Assembly (NCBI GenBank): GCA_028280485.1
Contig: JANQLS010000069.1
Coordinates: 1 to 64,000 of the forward strand
Source: Planctomycetota bacterium
GTDB taxonomy: Bacteria > Planctomycetota > UBA8108 > JACQVS01
Reading direction: 5' to 3'
DNA length: 64,000 bases
The notes beneath the pieces were generated by a model. That model had not been told where the DNA came from. It did no database searches and saw only the letters and a program-made list of their open reading frames with translations. Positions 1 through 8,429 of the stretch are shown in pieces. A program made the translations under genes and the position numbers. Position 1 is the stretch's first letter. Every line of letters begins with the position of its first letter.

Positions 1-167
1 CTAATTAGTTTCTGTTGAATCTTGCTCCTTCGGAGACAGCTTCAACCGTTTCGACAATTCTTCGAATTGTCTGCACTCCGCTAAACATAGGCTCTACGAG
101 CCCATGTTCGCGGCCGAGTTGATCCCAACTCGGCTTAGTTCCTGTTTATTCAACAGGAACTAATTAC
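1..167. repeat. Cluster of consecutive hairpins, possibly a cloverleaf-like element
   Basis: This gene-free stretch is almost entirely self-complementary. Hairpins I can pair by eye: 53-60 with 64-71 (8 bp, TTC loop); 84-94 with 98-108 (10 bp plus an A/C mismatch); 113-121 with 126-134 (9 bp, 4-nt loop); 135-146 with 152-163 (12 bp, 5-nt loop). In addition 1-20 is complementary to 148-167 at 18 of 20 positions, which would close the inner hairpins into a multibranched structure and competes with the 135-163 hairpin. A smaller stem is at 25-28/32-35. The element may continue to the left of the window. It could be a structured RNA, a non-autonomous palindromic repeat or the 3' end of a neighbouring gene's transcript; it precedes no gene in an obvious leader position. 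Confidence 0.6.
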
Positions 168-232
168 AGACGTCGGTGAAAATGAGTTCTTAGAATATTT
201 TTTAATTTATAAGATTGAGAAAGAGAAAAAAC

Positions 233-1003
233 TTAAATGCAGCCTTTGTGGGGTTGGAGATTGCGATAAAAGGTAGGGGATTGAGGAATCAAGCTTGGGC
301 AGGGTTCCCAGGTGTGATCAATTTCTTTCATTAAAAAGGCAGAATCGAGATCAATCGAACCTTCGGGGAATCGGTCTGTATCGTTAAAAAAGCTGCAATG
401 GAGTTCCTGTACTTTAAAGGATTGAAGGTTAAAGTTTCGACAATGAAGTCGAACCCCATCAAAATGATGCGCGATTTTAGTTTTTGAATAACCCAGTGTT
501 TCTTTTCTGATTTCAGTCTCTGCAGCTTCAAGGCTTGGGTAAACAGAATTATTTGGATGAGAGTCACAAGTCTGACCTTTGACAAAGATCTTGGTCTGGT
601 GATCTCGGCTCTTCATTTCAATTTGGTGCTCCCCTTTGGTGTCCTGGGTCTTGAAGTAGGATTGAATGTACTCACCAGGAAAAAGCGTGCCCCCGATCAC
701 TTGATTTAAAAACGAGTTGGTATCTCTTCGGGTGATATAAACGGCTTCTTGGTGTTGGTGTTGGGTTTCCCATTCCACCAAGAATCGATGAGCCGAATTT
801 TCACTCGAAGGCCCCCAGGTGATCGGTAGATAATGGGGGCACATATTTTTTAATTTTACTAAACAGACACTTCCCAAAGCGTAGCCGTTGACTACTTTGG
901 GTTTAAACGGAGCCGGTAATTGAGGTGCGAGAATCTGAGGATCGATCCTAAAATTGACGAGAATTCTTCTCTCCATTATGCCTTTGATCGAAAATACATT
1001 CAT
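233..1003 (-). CDS. DUF2071 (YqjF-like) family protein
   Basis: A 256-residue soluble protein with no signal peptide or membrane segment. The N-terminus (residues 10-55) has the layout of DUF2071/YqjF proteins: an Arg-rich start, then a stretch in which the protein 'ranks' as DPxxLxPxLP, followed by a VNGYA...V segment. This family is thought to share the acetoacetate-decarboxylase-like fold, but no function is established. It stands alone: the next gene to the right is divergent, with about 220 bp between the two starts. The ATG at 1003 gives the full N-terminal motif, so I keep it. Family assignment is by recognition of sequence pattern only. Confidence 0.72.
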   Translation of the reverse strand: MNVFSIKGIMERRILVNFRIDPQILAPQLPAPFKPKVVNGYALGSVCLVKLKNMCPHYLPITWGPSSENSAHRFLVEWETQHQHQEAVYITRRDTNSFLNQVIGGTLFPGEYIQSYFKTQDTKGEHQIEMKSRDHQTKIFVKGQTCDSHPNNSVYPSLEAAETEIRKETLGYSKTKIAHHFDGVRLHCRNFNLQSFKVQELHCSFFNDTDRFPEGSIDLDSAFLMKEIDHTWEPCPSLIPQSPTFYRNLQPHKGCI

Positions 1004-1226
1004 CTAATTCTAAGACTCCATGTCGATTTGGGATGAGGGAGGAAGGCATGCAGATGACTTTCCACAAACCGTTCTCGCTGAGAGTCCTTAACTCAAATAA
1101 TTCTATATTTTTCGATGGAAGGGTATTTACCGTGTATTGCACACTATGGGATAGGCTCTCGCTTACTGCTGAGTTTCAGAGAGTTTAAATACATTTTCCA
1201 GGTCGATTAAGAAATGAGAAAGTCCC

Positions 1227-2012
1227 ATGCTGAAAACTTACTTACTTCTACTAGGTGTCCTTCAACTTCTCGTGTTGAGTCTCATCCAAATTCCGGACAC
1301 GCAAGCTGACACAAAAAACAAAGATCCAAATCAGAAAACAAAAAAGATCAATCCTTCTATCACTCCCCAGCCTCGCATTGAACAATGGTGGTTTGCCCGG
1401 CAGGCCGAAAAAATTGGCGAAATGGCTAAAGGGGATATTGACCTCCTGATGGTCGGTGATTCCATCACCCACAACTTTGAAGGCATCGGAAAAAAAGTTT
1501 GGGAAAAAAACTTTAAGCCTTTAAAAGCCATCAATCTCGGCTTCGGGGGAGATCGTACGAATCACGTTCTTTGGCGATTGGATCATTTACCCAAGTTGAA
1601 GAAAGCGCCTAAAGCTGCGGTGGTGATGATCGGAACAAATAACATTTGTTGGGGGAGTGATCACCCGAAAGAAACCTCCGTTGGAGTTCAAACCATCGCT
1701 AAAAAACTACACTCGATGTACCCAGAAATGAAGGTGCTCGTGCTCGGTGTTTTTCCTCGTCGACGACAATTGACTCATCCCCATCGCAAGGAGATCAATG
1801 AACTCAATTCTTATTTACCCGGCTTGTTGAAGGGGATTAAAAATGTGAGCTACCTCGACATCGGGCCAAAATTCCTCGACGACAAAGGATTTCTCTCCAA
1901 AGAGATGATGCCGGACACCACTCACCCCAGTGAAAAGGGGCATGAGATATGGGCCGAAGCCATCATGCCGGTGTTGAAGAAGATGATGGGTGGGGAAGAG
2001 AAGAAGAAGTAA
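1227..2012 (+). CDS. Secreted SGNH/GDSL hydrolase (PAF-acetylhydrolase-like)
   Basis: A 261-residue protein with a hydrophobic signal peptide (about residues 3-22). SGNH-hydrolase blocks are complete: GDS at 77-79 (nucleophile Ser79), a Gly-rich GFGGDRT at 105-111, GTNN at 136-139, and the catalytic Asp/His pair in PDTTHP (Asp230, His233). The arrangement resembles the catalytic subunits of platelet-activating-factor acetylhydrolase, a subgroup common in PVC bacteria and often acting as carbohydrate esterases. It is convergent with a larger gene whose C-terminal domain is a close paralogue. The Lys-rich C-terminus is unremarkable. Substrate unknown; deacetylation of polysaccharide is an inference. 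Confidence 0.85.
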   Translation: MLKTYLLLLGVLQLLVLSLIQIPDTQADTKNKDPNQKTKKINPSITPQPRIEQWWFARQAEKIGEMAKGDIDLLMVGDSITHNFEGIGKKVWEKNFKPLKAINLGFGGDRTNHVLWRLDHLPKLKKAPKAAVVMIGTNNICWGSDHPKETSVGVQTIAKKLHSMYPEMKVLVLGVFPRRRQLTHPHRKEINELNSYLPGLLKGIKNVSYLDIGPKFLDDKGFLSKEMMPDTTHPSEKGHEIWAEAIMPVLKKMMGGEEKKK

Positions 2013-2029
2013 AAACTACGTTCATTTTT

Positions 2030-2056
2030 CCCTCGCTAGCGCTTCGGGCTAGTTAA
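2030..2056. repeat. Repeat family R3 copy (CCTCGCTAGCGCTTCGGGCT type)
   Basis: One copy of a short intergenic repeat with core CTCGCTAGCGCTTCGGGCTA. Other copies in this window lie at 26884-26916, 27005-27040, 36152-36180, 45588-45616 and 47370-47398, each slightly diverged. It follows the 3' end of the SGNH hydrolase gene by 18 bp. Confidence 0.75.
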
Positions 2057-2082
2057 GGGAAGCGAAAAACGGTTCGCCCCTC

Positions 2083-2131
2083 GTAGCCAAATTCTCCAGA
2101 AATGGGTCCCATTTCTGGAGAATTTGGCTAC
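2083..2131. terminator. Perfect 24-bp inverted repeat between convergent genes (repeat family R7)
   Basis: Bases 2083-2106 are the exact reverse complement of 2108-2131, with a single T at 2107 as the centre. It sits between the stops of two convergent genes (2012 and 2143), so a bidirectional terminator role is plausible, though there is no strong T-tract. Each arm matches the inverted element at 63949-63974 near the end of the window (GTAGCCAA followed by CTCC/CGCC AGA), so the palindrome looks like two repeat copies joined head to head. Confidence 0.75.
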
Positions 2132-2142
2132 TTGTTTAAAAT

Positions 2143-3981
2143 CTATTTATCACCCATCAATTTCTTAATTGTAGGTTCCATCGCTTTAGCCCAAATATCG
2201 TACCCCTTTTCGTGCGGATGGAGTAAATCGGGCATCACCTCTCGGGTCAGCACTCCGTTGTCGTCTAAGAAATGCTTGTTGATGTTGAGGTAGTGAACCA
2301 TCTTTCCGTCAGCGTAAGTCGAAATGATTTTGTTGATTTCTGCGTTACGCTGGCGTTGTTTGCCATCGGCCTTGGCTTCTCTGGGGAAGATTCCTAAAAT
2401 TAATACCTTAGTTTTGGGTAGTTTTTTCTTCAGCTTGTTAACGATGGCTTGAATTCCATTGGCCGTAGCCAACGCTGGATCAAATCGGTGCCCCGTGTTG
2501 TTGGTTCCGATCATCAAAACCGCAAGCTTGGGGGAAATACCGTCGATAGCGCCATGATCCATGCGCCAGAGCACATTTTCAGTACGGTCTCCGCTGAAAC
2601 CGATGTTGAACGCGTTACGTTTTTTATAGTACTGTTCCCAAGTGGCCTTACCTCGACCTTCCCAACCATGGGTAATGGAGTCACCGATCATCAGAAGATC
2701 GACCTTCCCTTGTTTTTTAAGATCAGCCAGCTTTTGTTGATGGCGTTTCATCCACCAACGTTGAGCCCATTTTGCCGTTTGATAGCGGGGGATGGTGGCT
2801 TCACTTTCACCCGAAAAGAAGATTTTCAGGTTTTTGGTTTGCCGCGCAGCAGCAACGATATCCACTAAACCATCTCCATTTAAATCTCCGGCTTTGATGT
2901 CTTCTACGGCTACTTCTTTACCGGAGATTTGCTGGGCTCTCCACTTGGTTCCGTCTTTATTGATCGGGGCAAAAAACTTAATTCCGGGCACTCCTCTCGG
3001 GTGCATCGCTCTCCAGCCAACCACGATTTGATCGGATCCGATACCGAGATAGTCACCACAAGCTAGGGCATGCCCGTCTTTTAGATCTTGATCTAAAACT
3101 TGACCGAGCTTCCAAAGCTCTCCCTTTTTATCGGGCTCGAGGTAAACCGCTGATTTGTTCCCGTGCATCGGTTCGACAGTCACGATAAATCGTTTTCCAT
3201 TAGGTAGTTTTCCATCGCGAATTTCCCCAGCAAAATCTCGAGTGAGTTGAGTTCCTTTCCAACCGTCCGATTGACGGTCGAAATGCCATACGCCTTCCTT
3301 GGCGGCAACAATCATTTCCTCTTCTTCATCCTCATCCCAATTTACGGGATGAAAATTGTGAGACAGATGTAAGAAGTCGCTGATGACGCTGGTTTTCCAT
3401 TCTTGCTTAGGATCTTTAGGTTTCGTGTATTCGAGGATGCGGAGACCGGGACCATCTCCATTGCGACTTCCTTTACCTCTCAAGGGTTTAACAACTAACT
3501 TGTACTCTCCATCGTAAGCCCTGATCCAGTGCATACGATGAGTGCTCGGATCGTTATAGAGTTTTACCGCCTCCCATTCTTGGCGACGATCTTTGGGAGG
3601 AATGAGGTAGAAGACCGCTCCGTCCTTCAGGGTTTCACGAAAGTTCCATTGACCTCCGACGGCAAGTTCACATTTACCATCCCCATCGATATCCCTCGCA
3701 GTGATGCAAACGTTGTCTCGTTCCGTCAAATTTTTTGCGATGATGTGTTTCTTCCAGGTTGGGTTTTCGTACCACTGAAAAGTTTTCTTATCGGCGAGAA
3801 TGATGTCGGTGAGCCCATCCCCGTTCACATCGCTCAATTGGATACCGTAACCGATTTCAATTTGATCAATCGTGATATCGTGCCACTTATAGACGGGAGG
3901 GAAGCTGTCTTTGCCGTTAGCGGTGCTGGTTAAGGATACAATGGCAAGGGTGATGCCAAGGGAGAGCCATCTATTCATCAT
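2143..3981 (-). CDS. Secreted VCBS/FG-GAP repeat protein with C-terminal SGNH hydrolase domain
   Basis: A 612-residue protein with a signal peptide (1-23). Residues about 40-395 carry FG-GAP/VCBS-type blade motifs such as DVNGDGLTD, DIDGDGKCE and DLNGDGLVD, predicting a calcium-binding beta-propeller. Residues about 405-612 form an SGNH hydrolase: GDS at 433-435 (Ser435), GFSGDRT, GTNN at 492-495, and Asp585/His588 in the PDLLHP block. This second half is clearly paralogous to the stand-alone hydrolase encoded convergently at 1227-2012. The propeller may serve for carbohydrate or surface binding while the C-terminus acts as esterase; that division is inferred. Confidence 0.85.
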   Translation of the reverse strand: MMNRWLSLGITLAIVSLTSTANGKDSFPPVYKWHDITIDQIEIGYGIQLSDVNGDGLTDIILADKKTFQWYENPTWKKHIIAKNLTERDNVCITARDIDGDGKCELAVGGQWNFRETLKDGAVFYLIPPKDRRQEWEAVKLYNDPSTHRMHWIRAYDGEYKLVVKPLRGKGSRNGDGPGLRILEYTKPKDPKQEWKTSVISDFLHLSHNFHPVNWDEDEEEEMIVAAKEGVWHFDRQSDGWKGTQLTRDFAGEIRDGKLPNGKRFIVTVEPMHGNKSAVYLEPDKKGELWKLGQVLDQDLKDGHALACGDYLGIGSDQIVVGWRAMHPRGVPGIKFFAPINKDGTKWRAQQISGKEVAVEDIKAGDLNGDGLVDIVAAARQTKNLKIFFSGESEATIPRYQTAKWAQRWWMKRHQQKLADLKKQGKVDLLMIGDSITHGWEGRGKATWEQYYKKRNAFNIGFSGDRTENVLWRMDHGAIDGISPKLAVLMIGTNNTGHRFDPALATANGIQAIVNKLKKKLPKTKVLILGIFPREAKADGKQRQRNAEINKIISTYADGKMVHYLNINKHFLDDNGVLTREVMPDLLHPHEKGYDIWAKAMEPTIKKLMGDK

Positions 3982-4256
3982 GTATCTTTCCTGGATTGAA
4001 ATGGAATAAGGTGTACGTTTAAACCATCGTTGAGATTAAGTTTTAACCTATTCGGATTACGGATTCCAAGAGGAAGGATGGACTTGAATGAAAATATATA
4101 AAATCGAAATGATCCTCAAACTGTTCCGATTCATACAGCGTTAAAAAATCAGCATTAAATGAGTGAATTCCAATGAAGACTCACCTGCCGTTTCGGTACA
4201 ATGAAGAACTTGATTACACTATTTATCGGTGATTTAGAGAAGGACATACAAGATTG
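3982..4256. other. Divergent intergenic region, no gene seen
   Basis: This 275-bp AT-rich stretch separates the divergent starts of the VCBS-SGNH gene and the lipoprotein operon and must hold both promoters. I see no clear consensus promoter, hairpin or repeat. Confidence 0.4.
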
Positions 4257-5066
4257 ATGAAGATGATGCGTTCTTATTTTAAGAATATTATCCAGTTGAG
4301 CTTTGTGGGTTGTTTTTTGATTTCCCTGGTGAGTTGTGAGCCCAAGCCGGCTAACAATGAGCAAGAAAATCCTAAAGATGATTTACCAGTCGAACATCCG
4401 GTTAAAGAAGAGAAAGCTCAAGAAATCATCGAAACAAAGGATCAGACCGAAGAGGTCACTCAGAAAGAAGACGATTTAGAAGAAGACATTTCATCGGATC
4501 CGTCTTACAAAGATCCTTCCTATAAAGATCGGTCTCCTGTACCCGGTCGACCTCCTGGGAGAGGCAAAGGATTGATCAATGGTGACTTTGAAGATGGTCG
4601 CGATCGATTTGCCGACGGTTGGAGCCCTGGGGGACCCCAACCGCCTCGTCGAAGCGATCAAGAGGCCCATTCCGGAAAGCACAGCATTCACGTTAAGCTT
4701 CTAAATGAAGGACCTCAGCATCAAGAAGGCTTGCTCAAGCAAATGACTTTTGATTCGGTGGTTCCCGGAAAAACTTATTCTTTCTCATTCTGGGCGAAGC
4801 AAGTGGATCACGGAGTGAGTTACGTACAGGAGTACGAAGTAAAATGGATTGATGTTCGAGATCAAGCTCTCGCTGGAGGCACGGGTTTAACCGGTTACAA
4901 AGGGGGCGAAGGTAAATGGGCTGAAATCAAAGTGCCAGAAATTGTCGCACCTCCCAATGCAAACGGTTTTGAAATCACCTTCCGTTGTGTGACGGGAGCC
5001 GTCGACAAAGGATCAGGGGAAGTCTATATCGACAATGTCTCCATCAGCGAAGTCAAAAAAGACTGA
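4257..5066 (+). CDS. Lipoprotein with acidic linker and carbohydrate-binding-like domain
   Basis: About 269 residues. A hydrophobic N-terminus ends in an LVSC lipobox, so the mature protein should be lipid-anchored at its first Cys. A long acidic, Lys/Glu/Asp-rich linker (about 30-95) includes two near-identical DPSYKD units. The C-terminal part (about 105-265) begins with LINGDFEDG and ends with VYIDNVSI, the typical first and last strands of CBM4/9-like jelly-roll domains. The ATG at 4257 is chosen over the TTG just before it. It starts an operon: the sulfatase follows after 14 bp. A role in holding or binding glycan near the sulfatase is an inference. Confidence 0.75.
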   Translation: MKMMRSYFKNIIQLSFVGCFLISLVSCEPKPANNEQENPKDDLPVEHPVKEEKAQEIIETKDQTEEVTQKEDDLEEDISSDPSYKDPSYKDRSPVPGRPPGRGKGLINGDFEDGRDRFADGWSPGGPQPPRRSDQEAHSGKHSIHVKLLNEGPQHQEGLLKQMTFDSVVPGKTYSFSFWAKQVDHGVSYVQEYEVKWIDVRDQALAGGTGLTGYKGGEGKWAEIKVPEIVAPPNANGFEITFRCVTGAVDKGSGEVYIDNVSISEVKKD

Positions 5067-5080
5067 GTTTTACTACAAAG

Positions 5081-6565
5081 ATGATTCAAAGCTTTAAAAA
5101 TGGGGCTCAAAGAGTAGCCCTTCTATTTATATGGATTTTTCTCGTTGCCTCTTCAGTGATCATCGCTGAAGAGACTCGTTCAGATAAGCCCAATGTCATA
5201 GTCATTATCACCGATGATCAAGGATGGGCTGATATCGGGTACAACAATCCTAATGTTTATACTCCCAACTTAGATCGATTAGCAGCGACTGGGATTACAT
5301 TTAAAAAACACTACGTTATGCCTCAGTGTACTCCCACGCGGGTGGCGGTGATGACGGGGAGATACCCAGGCCGGTTTGGAGGCGCCGCACTGCAAGCCAG
5401 TAATGCTCCCGCTTTTCCTAAAGGGACTCCCACTTTAGCGGGTATGTTTCAAGAGAAAGGTTACGAAACTTTTCTTTGTGGAAAATGGCATTTAGGTTCT
5501 TCCGTCGAGCATGGGCCTAACCATTTCGGATTTGATGAAAGCTACGGATCTCTCGCCGGTGCGGTGGGCATGTACAACCATCAGTATCGAAAAGGGAAGT
5601 TCGGGGAAACTTGGCACCGGAATCACAAGCTGATTAAAGATCATGAGAATGGAGTTCACGCCACGGATCTTGTTTCTCAAGAAGCGGTCAAGTTCATCAA
5701 AAAAGAACGATCCAAACCTTTCTTTTTATATCTCGCGTTTCATGCGGTCCACACTCCCTTAGATGAACGCGGCCCGTTTATCGATCAACCCACTCAGTTA
5801 GATCCGAAGAATCCCAAACGTTGGCTGAATGAAGATAAAATCAAATGGTTCAACGATCCAGATGGGAAAATTCAAAAAGAAAAAGATCCAGAGAAGCGAT
5901 TGCTTTTGGCGGCAGCTTATCATTTAGATCATGCGGTGGGAGAAGTGGTTGAGGCTCTCGATGAAAGCGATCAACGTAAGGACACTCTCATTCTTTTTTC
6001 ATCAGATAATGGTCCTCAAGGCAGTTGGCCCGGGAATGCTTATCCCGATGATCTTCGTCTGACTGATTTCAATCAACCGCTCCCCATGCGAGGCAAGAAG
6101 CTCGATGTCTGGGAAGGCGGAATTCACGTTCCGGGCTTCGCTAACTGGCTTGGGAAGATTCCCGCGAAATCGGTGGAAGATCCGGTTCATATCATCGATT
6201 GGTATCCCACTTTGGCCAAGATGATCAACTATGAGTCGAAAGAGAAAATCGATTGGGACGGACAAGATATTTCAATCCTGTTTTTCACGGATCAATCCTT
6301 AGCTGAGAGAGATCTCTATTGGACCTGGAGCAGTCGCACCAACCGTTGGGCTCTTCGTCGAGGAGATTGGAAGATCGTTAAATACGGGGTGGGAGAACCT
6401 CAGAGTGAAAAAGCGTGGAAGCTTTTCAATTTAAAAGAAGATCCGAAAGAAAAAACAGATTTAGCGGCTAAGCATCCCAAGAAAGTAAAAGAGCTCCATC
6501 AGCGATTTTTGATTCAAAGAAGTAAGGATCGAAAACCGAAGTCAGCTCCTAAGAAACGATCGTAA
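5081..6565 (+). CDS. Secreted formylglycine-dependent sulfatase (arylsulfatase family S1)
   Basis: A 494-residue protein with a signal peptide (about 10-29). After it comes the sulfatase metal site DDQGWADIGYNN (46-57) and the CTPTR signature at 83-87 followed by MTGRYPGR; Cys83 would be converted to formylglycine. The KWHLG motif and the SDNGPQG metal site further on complete the S1 sulfatase layout, and length is normal for the family. An upstream in-frame extension overlapping the lipoprotein gene is not needed; the ATG at 5081 directly precedes the signal peptide. Likely desulfates a sulfated polysaccharide outside the cytoplasm. The substrate cannot be read from sequence. Confidence 0.92.
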   Translation: MIQSFKNGAQRVALLFIWIFLVASSVIIAEETRSDKPNVIVIITDDQGWADIGYNNPNVYTPNLDRLAATGITFKKHYVMPQCTPTRVAVMTGRYPGRFGGAALQASNAPAFPKGTPTLAGMFQEKGYETFLCGKWHLGSSVEHGPNHFGFDESYGSLAGAVGMYNHQYRKGKFGETWHRNHKLIKDHENGVHATDLVSQEAVKFIKKERSKPFFLYLAFHAVHTPLDERGPFIDQPTQLDPKNPKRWLNEDKIKWFNDPDGKIQKEKDPEKRLLLAAAYHLDHAVGEVVEALDESDQRKDTLILFSSDNGPQGSWPGNAYPDDLRLTDFNQPLPMRGKKLDVWEGGIHVPGFANWLGKIPAKSVEDPVHIIDWYPTLAKMINYESKEKIDWDGQDISILFFTDQSLAERDLYWTWSSRTNRWALRRGDWKIVKYGVGEPQSEKAWKLFNLKEDPKEKTDLAAKHPKKVKELHQRFLIQRSKDRKPKSAPKKRS

Positions 6566-6598
6566 TTCCAATTTAGTAACTTTAATCCCCTGAGTGTC

Positions 6599-8368
6599 AT
6601 GATATCCATCCAGAATTCTTCCCTTAGAATTGCTCTGATTTATGTTTGTTTCATTTTCAGCTTAGCATCCCGGACCAGTGCGGATGTTCGACTGCCGAAT
6701 GTCTTGTCGAGCGACATGGTACTTCAAAGAAATCTCCCCGTCCCCGTTTGGGGGTGGGCTGATCCTGGGGAAAATGTATCGGTTACATTCTGGAGTCAAA
6801 AGAAAGAAACTACAACTGACTCTAAAGGGAATTGGATGGTTACTCTCGATCCAATTTCAGCTAGTTCAAAGCCGACAAATTTGACGATCCAGGGAAAGAA
6901 CAAAGTCACTCTCACAAATATCTTAGTGGGGGAAGTTTGGATCTGCTCTGGTCAGTCCAATATGGAGTGGCGCCTCACCCAGATCATGAATTCAAAACAA
7001 GAGATTGAATCGGCAAACTTTCCTAAGATTCGACTCTTCAATGTGCCTGGGCACACGGTGAGTCCCGTTCCCAAAAGAGAAGGAAAAGGGAAATGGGAAG
7101 TTTGCACTCCTAAGTCGGTCGCCGGATTTAGTGCGGTAGGATTCTTCTTTGGAAGGAGGTTATACCAGGAACTCAATATGCCCATCGGATTGATCGGTTC
7201 CAACTGGGGAGGAACACGCATCGAACCCTGGACGACGCTCAAGGGTTTTGAATCAGTCCCCGAATTAGCTCGATACGTGGAACAAGTGAAAGCTTACACC
7301 CCGAAGACTCGAGTGAATGGAGGGGATCCTTCTGCCATTTACAATTCGATGGTGCATCATCTCACACCCTTCGCGATGCGTGGGGCTATTTGGTATCAAG
7401 GAGAATCGAATGGCAACGAGGGAGTCACCTATCTTCAAAAGAAGAAGGCTTTAGTCAGCGGATGGCGCCAATCGTTTCAAAATCCCGATCTTGCTTTTTA
7501 CTGGGTTCAACTCGCAAACTTTAGGGGGGAAAATCCTAATCCCATGGGCGGTGATGGTTGGGCTAAGTTGCGCGAAGCCCAAACCCAAGCCTTATCGATT
7601 CCGGGTACGGGAATGGCAGTGATTACCGATATTGGCGATGCTCGTGACATCCACCCTAGAAATAAACAAGACGTGGGCTGGAGACTCGCGCAGTGGGCAC
7701 TTCACCAAACGTATAAGAAAAAAGAACTCGTTCCCTCAGGGCCTCTTTACAAAAGTCACAAAGTTGAGGGCGATAAGATTCGCATTCATTTTAAGTATGC
7801 GGGAAGCGGCTTGATGGTGGGGAAAAAAGAAGGACTTGAGCCCACTCAGGAAGTCGAAGATGGAGTGCTTCAACATTTTGCGATTGCCGACCAAGCTATG
7901 AAATGGCACTGGGCCGAAGCCAGAATTGATGGGAATACCGTCGTTGTTTCTTCCCCCAAGGTGAAGAATCCTAAAGACGTTCGCTATGCTTTCAGTATGA
8001 ATCCCGCCAAAGCCAATCTCTACAATCGAGAAGGTCTGCCGGCTGGAGCCTTTAGAACGGATAACTGGCGAGGACCGAGTGAAGATTTAAAGTGGATCCC
8101 GTTCAAGGGAGAACGTCCCGCCAAATCCACGCCCGGAGCTAACTCTGAAATTAACTTTACAAATAAACGCGACCATAACGTTAAGATCTATTGGATTTCT
8201 TACGGAGGGCCTCTCAAGTTCTACCGCGAACTCAAGCCCGGTGAATCCCACCAACAAAATACTTTTTCAAAAGCCTATTGGTTGATTACAGATCAAAACG
8301 AGAAGCCTTTGGGGTACTTTAAAACGACAAATAAAATTGGGATTGCAGTGATTCCTAAAGATGGCTAG
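6599..8368 (+). CDS. Sialate O-acetylesterase-like hydrolase with C-terminal VHL-beta-like domain
   Basis: A 589-residue protein with a signal peptide (about 8-28). The N-terminal beta domain (30-110) starts with the family's ADVRLPNVLSSDMVLQR pattern. The SASA/DUF303 catalytic domain follows with CSGQSNM at 117-122 (nucleophile Ser120), GSNWGGTRIEPW and IWYQGES. Residues about 513-589 are unusual: SEINFTNKRDHNVKIYWI, then LKPGESHQQNTF and YWLITD closely follow the pattern of the von Hippel-Lindau beta domain. It is third in an operon with the lipoprotein and sulfatase (33 bp after the latter). Probable role: removing O-acetyl groups from glycans. The VHL-like call is from motif spacing by eye. 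Confidence 0.85.
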   Translation: MISIQNSSLRIALIYVCFIFSLASRTSADVRLPNVLSSDMVLQRNLPVPVWGWADPGENVSVTFWSQKKETTTDSKGNWMVTLDPISASSKPTNLTIQGKNKVTLTNILVGEVWICSGQSNMEWRLTQIMNSKQEIESANFPKIRLFNVPGHTVSPVPKREGKGKWEVCTPKSVAGFSAVGFFFGRRLYQELNMPIGLIGSNWGGTRIEPWTTLKGFESVPELARYVEQVKAYTPKTRVNGGDPSAIYNSMVHHLTPFAMRGAIWYQGESNGNEGVTYLQKKKALVSGWRQSFQNPDLAFYWVQLANFRGENPNPMGGDGWAKLREAQTQALSIPGTGMAVITDIGDARDIHPRNKQDVGWRLAQWALHQTYKKKELVPSGPLYKSHKVEGDKIRIHFKYAGSGLMVGKKEGLEPTQEVEDGVLQHFAIADQAMKWHWAEARIDGNTVVVSSPKVKNPKDVRYAFSMNPAKANLYNREGLPAGAFRTDNWRGPSEDLKWIPFKGERPAKSTPGANSEINFTNKRDHNVKIYWISYGGPLKFYRELKPGESHQQNTFSKAYWLITDQNEKPLGYFKTTNKIGIAVIPKDG

Positions 8369-8429
8369 GTCTTTAGGCTTGTAACTGTTGAAAAATCAGG
8401 CCCTCACTAAAGAGCTTCTTAAACTCGTT

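Noticed and set aside
1..167. Integron attC site or tRNA-like structure
   Set aside because: No GTTRRRY/RYYYAAC core sites, and no acceptor, anticodon or T-loop consensus could be placed.
948..1142. 64-codon minus-strand frame upstream of the DUF2071 gene
   Set aside because: It overlaps the start of the DUF2071 gene in another frame and has no recognisable product.
2449..2868. 139-codon plus-strand frame antisense to the VCBS-SGNH gene
   Set aside because: It is a shadow of a well-supported gene on the other strand.
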